Positions 1 to 6,308 of a stretch of DNA of 13,459 bases are shown piece after piece. A program made the position numbers and the translations under genes. A model generated the notes under the pieces. The model saw nothing but the letters and a program-made list of their open reading frames with translations, was not told the origin of the DNA and ran no database searches. This stretch comes from Streptosporangiaceae bacterium (GTDB lineage Bacteria; Actinomycetota; Actinomycetes; Streptosporangiales; Streptosporangiaceae): assembly GCA_025934635.1 (NCBI GenBank), contig JAICWX010000237.1, forward strand, positions 1 through 13,459. Reading direction: 5' to 3'. Numbering within the stretch: the stretch's first letter is position 1; each line of letters opens with the position of its first letter.

Positions 1-1
1 G

Positions 2-303
2 CCAGACCGCCCGCTGACGGTGTACCGGGGACGGGTCCGCACGGTGGCGGAGTCGGCGGACCGGGTGGCGCGGCTGGCCGGCGCGTTGCGTTCGGCGGGG
101 GTCGGCCCCGGCGACCGGGTGGGCATGCTGTCGCTGAACTCTGACTGCTACCGCGAGTTCTTGCTGGGGGTGCCGTGGGCCGGGGCGGTGGTCAACCCGG
201 TTAACACCCGGTGGAGCCCGGCCGAGGTCGCCTATTCGCGGACGCGGACCTGACCAGCGTCCAGCACATCATCTACGGCGCCTCGCCGATCTCGGCGGCC
301 TTC
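2..303 (+). pseudogene. Acyl-CoA synthetase (AMP-binding) remnant, gutted
   Basis: The first 78 or so codons read as the N-terminal part of a fatty-acyl-CoA synthetase of the ANL superfamily, which would activate fatty acids as acyl-AMP and then acyl-CoA. Visible blocks are 'GVGPGDRVGMLSLNS' and 'NPVNTRWSPAEVAYS'. The frame then meets TGA at 251-253. In another frame (from about 238) the text resumes as 'LTSVQHIIYGASPISAA', a block that in intact family members lies well over a hundred residues further on. The intervening part, including the P-loop (TSGTTG-type) motif, is gone, so this is an internal deletion rather than a simple frameshift. After about 300 the similarity stops and the reverse-strand phosphotransferase remnant begins. 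The gene started upstream of the window. No activity is possible. Family assignment is from remembered motifs. Confidence 0.8.
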
Positions 304-327
304 GGACGCGTTGGCATCGGGCGCTGG

Positions 328-1221
328 TTAACGGGCAGGCCGGGAGGCGGGGGCCGCAGCGAGGTTTCGGTGAGATAGTCGGCCAGGGCGCAGACCAGTG
401 CCGTCACGGCGTGCGGGCTGGCCGCGCCGCCAGACCGGGACGAGGCGATCAGCTCGGCGGGCTGGGGACCGCCTTGCAGAGCGACGCCGGGCGCGAACAG
501 GACCAGGTCGGTGAACGCCGCTCCGCGGCAGGCCCAGGGCCAGTCCACCACCATCGCGCCCTGCCCGGTGAGCAGGATGTTGTCGGCGCGGATGTCCGCA
601 TGCAGCAGGGTGTCGCCGGCCGCGTGATCGGCCCAGGTGGCTTCCAGGTCCGCCAGCTGATCCAGGTGGACGCGTGACCAGGAGTCCAGGTGGTCGCGGC
701 CGGGGGAGGCAGCCAGCGTCCGCCAGCCGGTGAACTCGGCAGCGAGCCGCTCGCCGACGGCCGGCGCGGGCACCGGCGCCGGGGTCAGGGCGTCGGCCAG
801 CTGGTCGAGCGCAGCTACCACCTGCTGAAGTTCTGCCGGCTGCCAGGGCAGCCGCGGCCGGCGATGTCCTGCAGGACCAGGGCGATCCACGGCGGGCGGT
901 CCACGGTTCCGTGCAGCCGGGGACCGGCAGCTGCCGGCTGGTGATCAGCGGTTCCAGCGCGGCCAGGATCCGCGCCTCTTGCCGGTGCAGCCCCGGCGTG
1001 TCCGGGTTGGCATGCGCCGATACCGCCTTCACGAAGTACCGCGCGCCGTTGGCGCAGCGCACCCGCGCGGCCAGGCCCGGGCTGAAACCGCCCGGCTGGG
1101 TCCGGGCCCGGACGACGGCGGCGCCGCACACGTCCTCAATCGCCGCCCGCACCGCAGCAGGGACCTGCGCCCACTCCAGGCGGATGCCCTGCGCAGCCGG
1201 ACCGGTCATATCACCCACCAT
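328..1221 (-). pseudogene. Aminoglycoside-phosphotransferase-like kinase, two frameshifts and truncated 3' end
   Basis: Read across three frames this is one APH/choline-kinase-fold protein. The N-lobe (from ATG at 1221) includes 'ARYFVKAV' with the ATP-binding Lys. The first shift lies near 917-922, where adding one C restores 'PVPRLHGTVDRPPWIALVL'. The second lies near 851-862 and restores 'RLPWQPAELQQVVAALDQL'. The C-lobe carries the catalytic loop 'HADIRADNILL' and the metal site 'VVDWPWACRGAAFTDL', a variant typical of an actinobacterial phosphotransferase subfamily of unknown substrate. The reading frame runs on to 273, but likeness to the family ends at about 328 after 'RPPPPGLPVN', where the sequence becomes the backward copy of the acyl-CoA synthetase remnant; the usual C-terminal tail is missing. 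Both shifts look like single-base losses, so sequencing error cannot be excluded for them. The truncated end cannot be explained that way. Confidence 0.8.
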
Positions 1222-1432
1222 CCCGGCTCGCCCGCCTTAGCGCAACTGGCTGACAAAGGCTCCGTGCTAACCGGTGACTGCCGAAAGGTGCAGGTAGGCG
1301 AACCAGGTCCGCGGCCGGCCCGTCACGGAAAGGGCGTCCCACAAAGACAAACAGAACATACATTTACGGATGGTCAGCACGTGCAGGTTGATGAGGCGCT
1401 AACTGGTGAAATTCAAGCCTTGAGGTGACTGA

Positions 1433-1735
1433 TCATGAGGTGAAGATGCCGAGCAGTGCGTCGTACGGGTAGCTGCCCTGCCTGACAGCCCAGCGGTGGA
1501 ACAGCTGGCGTTGCTTGCCCGGGGGACGATCTGCCCTGTGGATCCGCAGGGCTCGCGGGCGGTCAGGCCCCAGGTGTGGTCGGCGAGGATGACCTTGCAC
1601 TCGCGGGCGACGCGGAAGTACTGAAGCAGCACGGTCAGCCGCCGCTTGCGGCGGCGAAGCAGGATGCCGAGGAACGCCTCCGTGTCATGCACGTCGGTTA
1701 GACCAGCCCCGCCTTGGCGAAAGCTCAGCCTGATT
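1433..1735 (-). pseudogene. Tyrosine recombinase/integrase N-terminal remnant, frameshifted
   Basis: On the minus strand the text 'RRRKRRLTVLLQYFRVAREC' followed by 'KVILADHTWGLTAREP' resembles the core-binding (SAM-like) domain of actinobacterial tyrosine recombinases, which usually continues with a block such as 'GFTGQ...QRxLFxRW...HPxEALLGxLALLHG'. Here the continuation 'GKQRQLFHRWAVRQGSYPYD' and 'ALLGIFTS' sits in a different frame. One extra C in the C-run near 1521-1526 joins the two parts. A TGA at 1433-1435 then ends the reading before any catalytic domain, so the Arg, His and Tyr residues are all absent. No convincing start or ribosome site was found. It lies directly upstream, on the opposite strand, of the low-GC three-gene operon, consistent with a past integration. 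The family call is from pattern memory and is moderately certain. Confidence 0.5.
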
Positions 1736-1820
1736 TCACACTTGAGTCCGGATCGTAATGACCTACCGTAGTTGTGATCTCCAGGATGCTCTAGCGTTGA
1801 TTTAGCCGCTAGGGGGTGGC

Positions 1821-2045
1821 ATGTCAGTGGTGCCTACGAGATCGCCTTCAGGGGTAGGGCGATGGCTCAGTCGGCCGTGGTGGGTAGGTCTTGGAGTGAT
1901 ATTTGCTACCGCAGTAGCGCTGGCAACCATCTTCGTCACTTCGGGCAGTTCGCCAAGCTATACCAACCATGGTGGCAACTGTGTTGCACAGGGAAATAAC
2001 AATACGGTCAACTGTCCCAGCACCGGTTCGGGAGTGAAACCGTGA
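1821..2045 (+). CDS. Small single-pass membrane protein with C-x10-C motif
   Basis: This is a 74-residue protein with no recognised family. Residues 1-19 are basic, residues 20-41 form one hydrophobic helix ('WWVGLGVIFATAVALATIFV'), and the short tail carries 'NCVAQGNNNTVNC' (Cys54 to Cys65). The positive charges before the helix predict an N-in, C-out topology that puts the Cys motif outside the membrane. The ATG at 1821 is preceded by AGGGGG at 1811-1816, a fair ribosome site. Its stop overlaps the GTG of the next gene as GTGA, so the two are probably translationally coupled. Codon use is less GC-biased than in the flanking genes (ATA, AAT and AGT occur), suggesting transfer. A structural or signalling role at the cell surface, perhaps through a disulfide-closed loop, is inference only. 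Confidence 0.6.
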   Translation: MSVVPTRSPSGVGRWLSRPWWVGLGVIFATAVALATIFVTSGSSPSYTNHGGNCVAQGNNNTVNCPSTGSGVKP

Positions 2046-2179
2046 GAGAGGCTTCTACGGTGGGGCTGATCCTCAGCTCGGATGGTTCATCAACCTACCC
2101 GGCTCGCAGTGATTGCGACGCACAAATTAGCGGCAACACCACCACTTGCTCTAACGTCGATACGAAGACGGGCTCATGA
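2042..2179 (+). CDS. 45-residue protein with C-x10-C motif, coupled middle gene
   Basis: This short reading frame runs from GTG 2042 to TGA 2179. Its start overlaps the previous stop (GTGA) and its stop overlaps the next start (ATGA). The product has 45 residues, no clear signal peptide or membrane helix, and carries 'CDAQISGNTTTC' (Cys25 to Cys36), with the same C-x10-C spacing and the same AQ and N positions as the motifs encoded before and after it. The exact overlaps and the shared motif are the main reasons to accept so short a gene. There is no independent ribosome site, which fits termination-reinitiation. The lack of an export signal is odd if the neighbours act outside the cell. It could instead be a duplicated copy that has lost its anchor, or a spacer frame kept only for coupling. 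Confidence 0.45.
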   Translation: MREASTVGLILSSDGSSTYPARSDCDAQISGNTTTCSNVDTKTGS

Positions 2180-2868
2180 TTGCTATGGGCAAGGCTCGAT
2201 GGCGTAGCCAAGTATTCATTGCCGCGCTGCTGGTTTGCTTCACGCTTGTACCAGCTGCATGCAGCAATACTACGACTAATAACGGCAACTGTGACGCCCA
2301 AGGCGAGAGCAATGGAGTGACGTGCATCGAGCAGGCGAGCACTCCGGTTAGCTCACCCGTGACGGCTGGGCCGCCATCATCTGCACCACTAACCTCCTCG
2401 CCACCATCCGCACCGCCGTCCTCTTCCGCAGATGCGGGATATTACCTCTCGGATTTCAACACGGTCCAGACGTATGGCATAAATGTTGACTCGACTCCGC
2501 GGCAGGTCAACGGCATCACGTATGACCACCCTGTTGCCTGGGCCGCCAGTCCCGGCGCGGATGAGCCGTGGTGGGCGGAATGGGACTTGTCCCGCAACTG
2601 CACGTGGCTGACATCTCCTGGCGCAGGAATCTCGGACGAAGCGCCGTCAGGTTCGCGCTACATCTTCTATGTCCTAACGGATGGTTCGTATAAGTGGCAA
2701 AAGGCAATAAGTCTTGGCCATTCGGATGGCTTGAAGGTCTCGATTAAGGGCGCACTCCGCCTGCGGCTCTCCGCGGCGGCTCTGCAGAATGCCTATGGCG
2801 GGCCATACGCGACATGGGGCGACGCGAGAGTCTGGTGCGACTCGGAGCCGCCGAATAGAAAGGAATAG
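2176..2868 (+). CDS. Probable lipoprotein with C-x10-C motif and NPCBM-like domain
   Basis: The product has 230 residues. Residues 1-28 form a lipoprotein-type signal peptide (basic start, hydrophobic 13-25, 'LVPAAC' with lipid Cys29; Pro at -3 is unusual). Next comes the motif 'NCDAQGESNGVTC' (Cys39 to Cys50), then a Ser/Pro/Thr linker (about 53-85). The C-terminal domain (about 88-222) resembles the NPCBM/NEW2 carbohydrate-binding module: 'WWAEWDLSRNCTWL', then 'SRYIFYVLTDG', 'LKVSIKGALRLRLSA' and a closing 'TWGDARVWC'. Cys142 and Cys221 could pair. A role in binding a surface glycan is inferred from that resemblance. The gene starts inside the stop of the previous one (ATGA). GC content looks lower than in neighbours outside the operon. 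A hairpin about 40 bases downstream may end the transcript. Lipoprotein nature is fairly sure; the NPCBM call is less so. Confidence 0.7.
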   Translation: MIAMGKARWRSQVFIAALLVCFTLVPAACSNTTTNNGNCDAQGESNGVTCIEQASTPVSSPVTAGPPSSAPLTSSPPSAPPSSSADAGYYLSDFNTVQTYGINVDSTPRQVNGITYDHPVAWAASPGADEPWWAEWDLSRNCTWLTSPGAGISDEAPSGSRYIFYVLTDGSYKWQKAISLGHSDGLKVSIKGALRLRLSAAALQNAYGGPYATWGDARVWCDSEPPNRKE

Positions 2869-3341
2869 CGGTAGGCTCAGTAGTGAACGTCTCTGGTCTG
2901 AGACCTGGATGTCCTGAGGAGGACAGCTTTCCGGGCCGATGCCAATGGCCGCTGATGCATACTCGACCTGATGGCACAGCAGAATGACCCGGCCCTGTTT
3001 GCGGCGGTCGAGCGACGGTGGCACGTCAACCGGGAACCTCTCGCGGCTCGCGGAGTGGTAACGAGCTTGCTCGGGCCGCGGGATGAGCCGGGCAGCGGCC
3101 ACCGGGGACAGACATCACAGCGGTACTGGCATACCTTGCTGAACGGGTATAGCAGCAAGATGGCCTCCCTGCGGAATCCAGGCAGCCAGCGGCAGAAGCC
3201 AACGGCGAGCGTTTCCGCGGAAACGTGCCGGAAGTGACCACGGGTGCCGAAGTTGTCAGGTCTGCTTTCCTGTCCGCGCCGCAGATGAGGACGCGGGAAG
3301 TGGGTCTTCCCGCCGCACGAGCCGGCATTTATCGTCGTGAT
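2869..3341. other. 473-base gap without a convincing gene
   Basis: The only sizeable plus-strand frame with gene-like composition runs 2971-3237 (88 residues, starting 'MAQQNDPALFAAVERRWHVN'). It has no ribosome site, belongs to no family I recognise, and loses protein-like character in its second half. Reverse-strand frames here are rich in Arg, Ser and Cys and look like shadows. The stretch may be a decayed gene; nothing functional can be assigned. Confidence 0.35.
2910..2930 (+). terminator. Short hairpin after the C-x10-C operon
   Basis: TGTCCT (2910-2915) and AGGACA (2920-2925) form a six-base-pair stem with a GAGG loop, followed by GCTTT. A smaller palindrome, GGTCT-G-AGACC, lies just before it at 2895-2905. 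The stem is short and the T-run weak, so this is only a possible terminator for the operon ending at 2868. Confidence 0.3.
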
Positions 3342-3914
3342 ATGGCCCGAATTGCCAGCGTGCTCGCCGTGGCCAGCGCTGTCCTGCTCACGGCCTGCAC
3401 GGCGGGCCATACCCGCCCAGCCGCGACCGCAGCCGGAACCCCGGCGTCGGCGAACGGCCGCAGCGGGCAGGCTCACCTGCCCGCGAACCCGGCACCGGTG
3501 CGCGGCGCGGCCTATGCCAGTGGCGGCTGCGGCGCAACTCCGCTGCTCACCGGAGCCGCGCCGGGATGGGCATCACCGGCGAATCCCCCGCCCATCCGGT
3601 ACGCACTCGGCAGGCAAGGGCAGGCCGCGGCTTTCGTGTTCGGCTACCCGCTCATGGCGGGGAACCCCGAGCCCTACTCCGACAAGATCCTCTGGATCGT
3701 CGCTTCCCCGCGAGACGGCATGCCGCTGCGGCTCACCGGCCACCCGCTCGGCGCCGCCGCCCCCGTCGTGTCATCAGCCTGGCCGGCCGACTCGGCGCCC
3801 GGGGAGATCTACCCCTCCGACATCACCGTCCCCTCACCGGGCTGCTGGCACTTCACGCTGACCTGGAACGGGCATTCCGATACAGTAGACCTCCGGTACG
3901 TCACCCACCGGTAG
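3342..3914 (+). CDS. Putative secreted lipoprotein, unknown function
   Basis: This 190-residue protein starts at ATG 3342. An upstream in-frame extension to 3225 is possible but would bury the signal peptide, so the shorter form is chosen. Residues 1-18 are a signal peptide ending in the lipobox 'LLTAC' with lipid Cys19. A Ala/Pro/Thr-rich linker follows (about 20-65), then a compact domain with Cys residues in 'GGCGATPLL' and 'SPGCWHFTLTWNGHS', ending in 'DTVDLRYV'. The pattern of short beta strands, a late 'PGCW' and a final strand is common in small actinobacterial lipoproteins of unknown role, often an Ig-like fold. No enzyme motif is visible. The ribosome site is weak (the bases before the ATG are mixed), so expression may be low or leaderless. 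High GC and normal codon use set it apart from the operon upstream. Confidence 0.75.
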   Translation: MARIASVLAVASAVLLTACTAGHTRPAATAAGTPASANGRSGQAHLPANPAPVRGAAYASGGCGATPLLTGAAPGWASPANPPPIRYALGRQGQAAAFVFGYPLMAGNPEPYSDKILWIVASPRDGMPLRLTGHPLGAAAPVVSSAWPADSAPGEIYPSDITVPSPGCWHFTLTWNGHSDTVDLRYVTHR

Positions 3915-4122
3915 CAACAGCAGGATCAGCGCACCGGACAGCCAGCCATCAACCACGGCACACACGGCCCGGTCCCAGCCCGGCCGTCAGCCCTTTCCAG
4001 CGCCCCGTGAAACGCGGAATCGATCCCGGCCGAGAACACCACGACCTGTCCGGCACCCTGCCTGCGGTATGAGAGCGCACATCTACGCTGCTCCCTTGGC
4101 GGGAGCCGTGGATGATAGGACC

Positions 4123-4350
4123 GTGCGGATTACTTACGATCCCGAGGTGGATGCGGCGTAGGTCTATCTGACGGATGAGCAGCTGCCTCCTGGCCGGGAT
4201 AGCATCCCGGTTGATCCTCCCGAGGGCATCCAGGCCGGCATCGTGCTCGACTGGAAGGACGGCAAGATGGCTGGTCTCGAAGTCCTGGGTGCCGCCTCGG
4301 TGCTCCACTCCGACCTGCTGGTCCGCGCCATCCGCCCGGGCCAGGCGTAG
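4123..4350 (+). pseudogene. DUF2283-family protein interrupted by in-frame TAG at codon 13
   Basis: From GTG 4123 the frame reads 'VRITYDPEVDAA', TAG (4159-4161), 'VYLTDEQLPPGRDSIPVD', then 'GIQAGIVLDWKDGKMAGLEV' and 'LGAASVLHSDLL' to TAG 4348-4350. The whole matches a small DUF2283 protein of about 75 residues. Family members normally have Tyr or a similar residue where the TAG falls ('DAAYVYL'), so one base change (TAC or TAT to TAG) explains it. Everything after the stop remains in frame and family-like, so the lesion is recent, a sequence error, or read through. A GTG at 4108 is an alternative start. DUF2283 proteins are of unknown function; some lie beside toxin-like genes, but no partner is seen here. 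Confidence 0.7.
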
Positions 4351-4631
4351 GCGGTGAGCATCATCGTGGCAGGGCGGTGAATCACTCGTCATCCAGCGCG
4401 GACGCAGCTATGGTGGCGGAGGCCAGCCGACCTGGCGTCAATGGCGGAGACCGGTCGTCCCGCAAGGGTCCAAGAAGCATCAGGAAGTAGACCTGGCCTG
4501 GCCGCCAGCCCACGGCCCGCATCGCGGGCATGAGAGTGCGCCGTCGGTGTGGTGGCACTCGGTCTTGTCTCGGTCGTCGTGATCGGCCGTGGCCGTGTTC
4601 GTGTGCAGAGCTTGCCGGCCAGGGATGGACG

Positions 4632-5555
4632 TCAGGTAGTCAGGCCGGTGTGCGGTGCGGGGCGCACCCGGGTGACCTCCCGGTACAGTTCAATCCAGGC
4701 CACGGCCATGAGGATGCCGGCCAGGGCTGCGACCGCGGGGATGAGGACGCGATCGGTGTGCGGGTGCTGGAAGATGGTTCCGTAGCGGGCGTGCCAGCCG
4801 AGCTGGATGGCGGCCGACATGTGCAGGAAGATCCGCGCCCACCGGGTCGCGTCGCGCCACCGGCCCTGGACTGCGACCAGGATGTGCAGCACGATGATCG
4901 CGAGGATCAGCGCCGCCAGCCACGGCATGCGCAGCCCGCCGCGGAAGGAGCCTGAGTAGGTGAGGGTCCTCGCGTCGACCCGGCCAAGAGTCAGCGCCTC
5001 GACGATCGGGCCAGGTGCGAGGTACAGCGCCAGGAACGCTGCCCACAGCAGCGCGGACCCGGCGCTGGTCAGCCGGTCCGCCTGGCCGGGGACCCGGCGG
5101 CCCCGTCTCGGTTTCCAGGCAAACGCCTGCGGCCGGCGGCTGAGGATCAGGCTCTTGCCGGCGAACAGCAGCACGAGCAGGCCCAGCCAGGCCAGGACCG
5201 CGACATTGGTGCGCTGCGCCGCAGCGGCAAAGCTCTCCCCGTGCCGGGGCGCGGTCAAGATCGACAGCGCTGCCGCGCCGCCGACCGCGCCGGCCACGAA
5301 GCTCCATGTATCGTTCGGGTGAACGAGGGTGAACGGCGGGTGATAGCGGGCCGCGGTCTCCGATGGCCTGCCGAGCGAGCGGACCAGCCGGAGCGCCAGG
5401 TCGGCGTCGGGCTCGCGTCCCTCGGCGGAAGCGCGGGTACGGAGGTCCTCGCCCAGCAGCACGCGCAGTTCGAAGGCCACGTCGTCGCGGTGGCGGGACG
5501 GCAGCCGGCGGGCCACATCGTGCACATAGCTGTCGATCACGTCGTTGGCATCCAT
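4632..5555 (-). CDS. HAAS-type multi-pass membrane protein, PadR partner
   Basis: The product has 307 residues. Residues 1-75 are a soluble helical region ('DVIDSYVHDVARRLPSRHRD', then 'LRLVRSLGRPSETAARYHPP') typical of the HAAS / permease-prefix signalling domain found next to PadR regulators. About five hydrophobic helices follow, near 83-102, 117-138, 166-186, 211-229 and 270-290. The ATG at 5555 has GGGGAGA a few bases upstream and lies inside the end of the PadR gene (19-base overlap), so both are made from one transcript. In other bacteria such pairs respond to envelope or cell-state signals, with the HAAS protein thought to act downstream of, or together with, PadR. The ligand and target here cannot be told from sequence. 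The membrane nature is certain; the exact function is not. Confidence 0.82.
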   Translation of the reverse strand: MDANDVIDSYVHDVARRLPSRHRDDVAFELRVLLGEDLRTRASAEGREPDADLALRLVRSLGRPSETAARYHPPFTLVHPNDTWSFVAGAVGGAAALSILTAPRHGESFAAAAQRTNVAVLAWLGLLVLLFAGKSLILSRRPQAFAWKPRRGRRVPGQADRLTSAGSALLWAAFLALYLAPGPIVEALTLGRVDARTLTYSGSFRGGLRMPWLAALILAIIVLHILVAVQGRWRDATRWARIFLHMSAAIQLGWHARYGTIFQHPHTDRVLIPAVAALAGILMAVAWIELYREVTRVRPAPHTGLTT

Positions 5556-5899
5556 GCGGTCTCCCCACGTCCGAGCGGCACGTCATCCAGCAGTGCGTCC
5601 ATGACAGCGACCTGGCGGCGCCAGCTGTCAGTCATCGCCGTCAGCAGGCTCAGCCCGTCCGCGCTCAGCCAGTAGTAGCGGCGCGGCGCGGCGCCGTCGA
5701 TGTTCCACGCGCTTTCCAGGACGCCTTGCGCTTCCAGACGCCGCAGCAGCGGGTAGAGCGTGCCCTCTTCGACCGGCATGCCGCCAGCGTCGAGCGCCTG
5801 CCGTAGCGAGTAGCCGTACTGCCGGGCGCGCAACTGCGAAAGCACGGCGAGGACAAGCACGCCGCGGCGCAGGTCTGCGACAAGCTTGCCGTTGTCCAC
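5537..5899 (-). CDS. PadR-family transcriptional regulator
   Basis: From GTG 5899 this is a 120-residue winged-helix repressor. Residues 1-35 ('DNGKLVADLRRGVLVLAVLS') form the first helices, 'EGTLYPLLRRLEAQGVL' (45-61) is the classic PadR recognition helix, 'APRRYYWLSADG' (71-82) is the wing, and the C-terminal helix around 90-106 would mediate dimerisation. The start is set by context: the promoter predicts transcription from near 5920, and GAGGCGAGG precedes GTG 5899 as a ribosome site, whereas the in-frame ATG at 5914 would sit about six bases into the RNA without one. The gene leads a two-gene operon with the overlapping HAAS gene. A palindrome covering its own -10 box argues for autorepression. 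The inducing ligand is unknown. Confidence 0.92.
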   Translation of the reverse strand: MDNGKLVADLRRGVLVLAVLSQLRARQYGYSLRQALDAGGMPVEEGTLYPLLRRLEAQGVLESAWNIDGAAPRRYYWLSADGLSLLTAMTDSWRRQVAVMDALLDDVPLGRGETAWMPTT

Positions 5900-5913
5900 T
5901 ATGCCTCGCCTCA

Positions 5914-5932
5914 TACTGTTTACTACACAGTA
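5914..5932. promoter_or_regulatory. Palindromic operator, likely PadR autoregulatory site
   Basis: TACTGT (5914-5919) and ACAGTA (5927-5932) form a perfect six-base inverted repeat around a seven-base spacer. The second half is the -10 box itself, so a bound dimer would block RNA polymerase. PadR proteins commonly bind such spaced palindromes upstream of their own gene. The assignment to this PadR is inferred from position. Confidence 0.6.
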
Positions 5933-5955
5933 CCTGGCGGCGTACAGCTTGCCAA
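5927..5955 (-). promoter_or_regulatory. Sigma-70-type promoter of the padR-HAAS operon
   Basis: Read on the minus strand, TTGGCA (5955-5950) and TACTGT (5932-5927) are separated by exactly 17 bases, a good match to -35 and -10 boxes. Transcription would begin near 5920, about 20 bases before GTG 5899. Confidence 0.6.
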
Positions 5956-6308
5956 GGCTCAGCCATGACCACAGTCCCGGGTACCGGTCTCGCCCGCAGC
6001 CGGCCTGACGCCGACTGCCGCGCCGGCACTAGCTGACTGACGCCATGCCTGTCAGGGCCGCTGGCAACATGACCACGCCAGTCCCGCCCGAGCGCCGATG
6101 GCGGCCACCTTTCGATGACGCACCTACATATCAACCATGAGCGCGTGTCGTAGCCGCTGACCGGCTGGTCCCTTGACGCCGCTGGCATCGATCGCACCTG
6201 TGATGTGGCGGCCTGAGGCGCTGGCCGGGCAGTGATTTTCAGGTCCGGGCGGCGCCTGGCTGCCCGGCTGCCGGGCGGCTGCGGCAGTGCCCTGACCGGG
6301 GCATCAGC
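5956..6308. other. Intergenic stretch between PadR promoter and ART gene
   Basis: No frame here looks coding in full. On the minus strand 'RHITGAIDASGVKGPAGQRL' followed by 'RHALMVDM' and a stop reads like a protein tail, but I cannot assign a family. It contains one copy of a 16-base repeat also present near the right end. No immunity-type gene for the neighbouring ADP-ribosyltransferase candidate is visible. Confidence 0.4.
6121..6136 (-). repeat. 16-base repeat, copy 1 (inverted relative to 13410)
   Basis: Minus strand reads GGTTGATATGTAGGTG, identical to plus strand 13410-13425. It is AT-rich for this genome, and both copies lie in non-coding sequence. Confidence 0.6.

Noticed and set aside
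3949..4392. Minus-strand 147-codon frame
   Set aside because: It is antisense to the DUF2283 gene and gives Arg/His/Gly-rich text with no motif.
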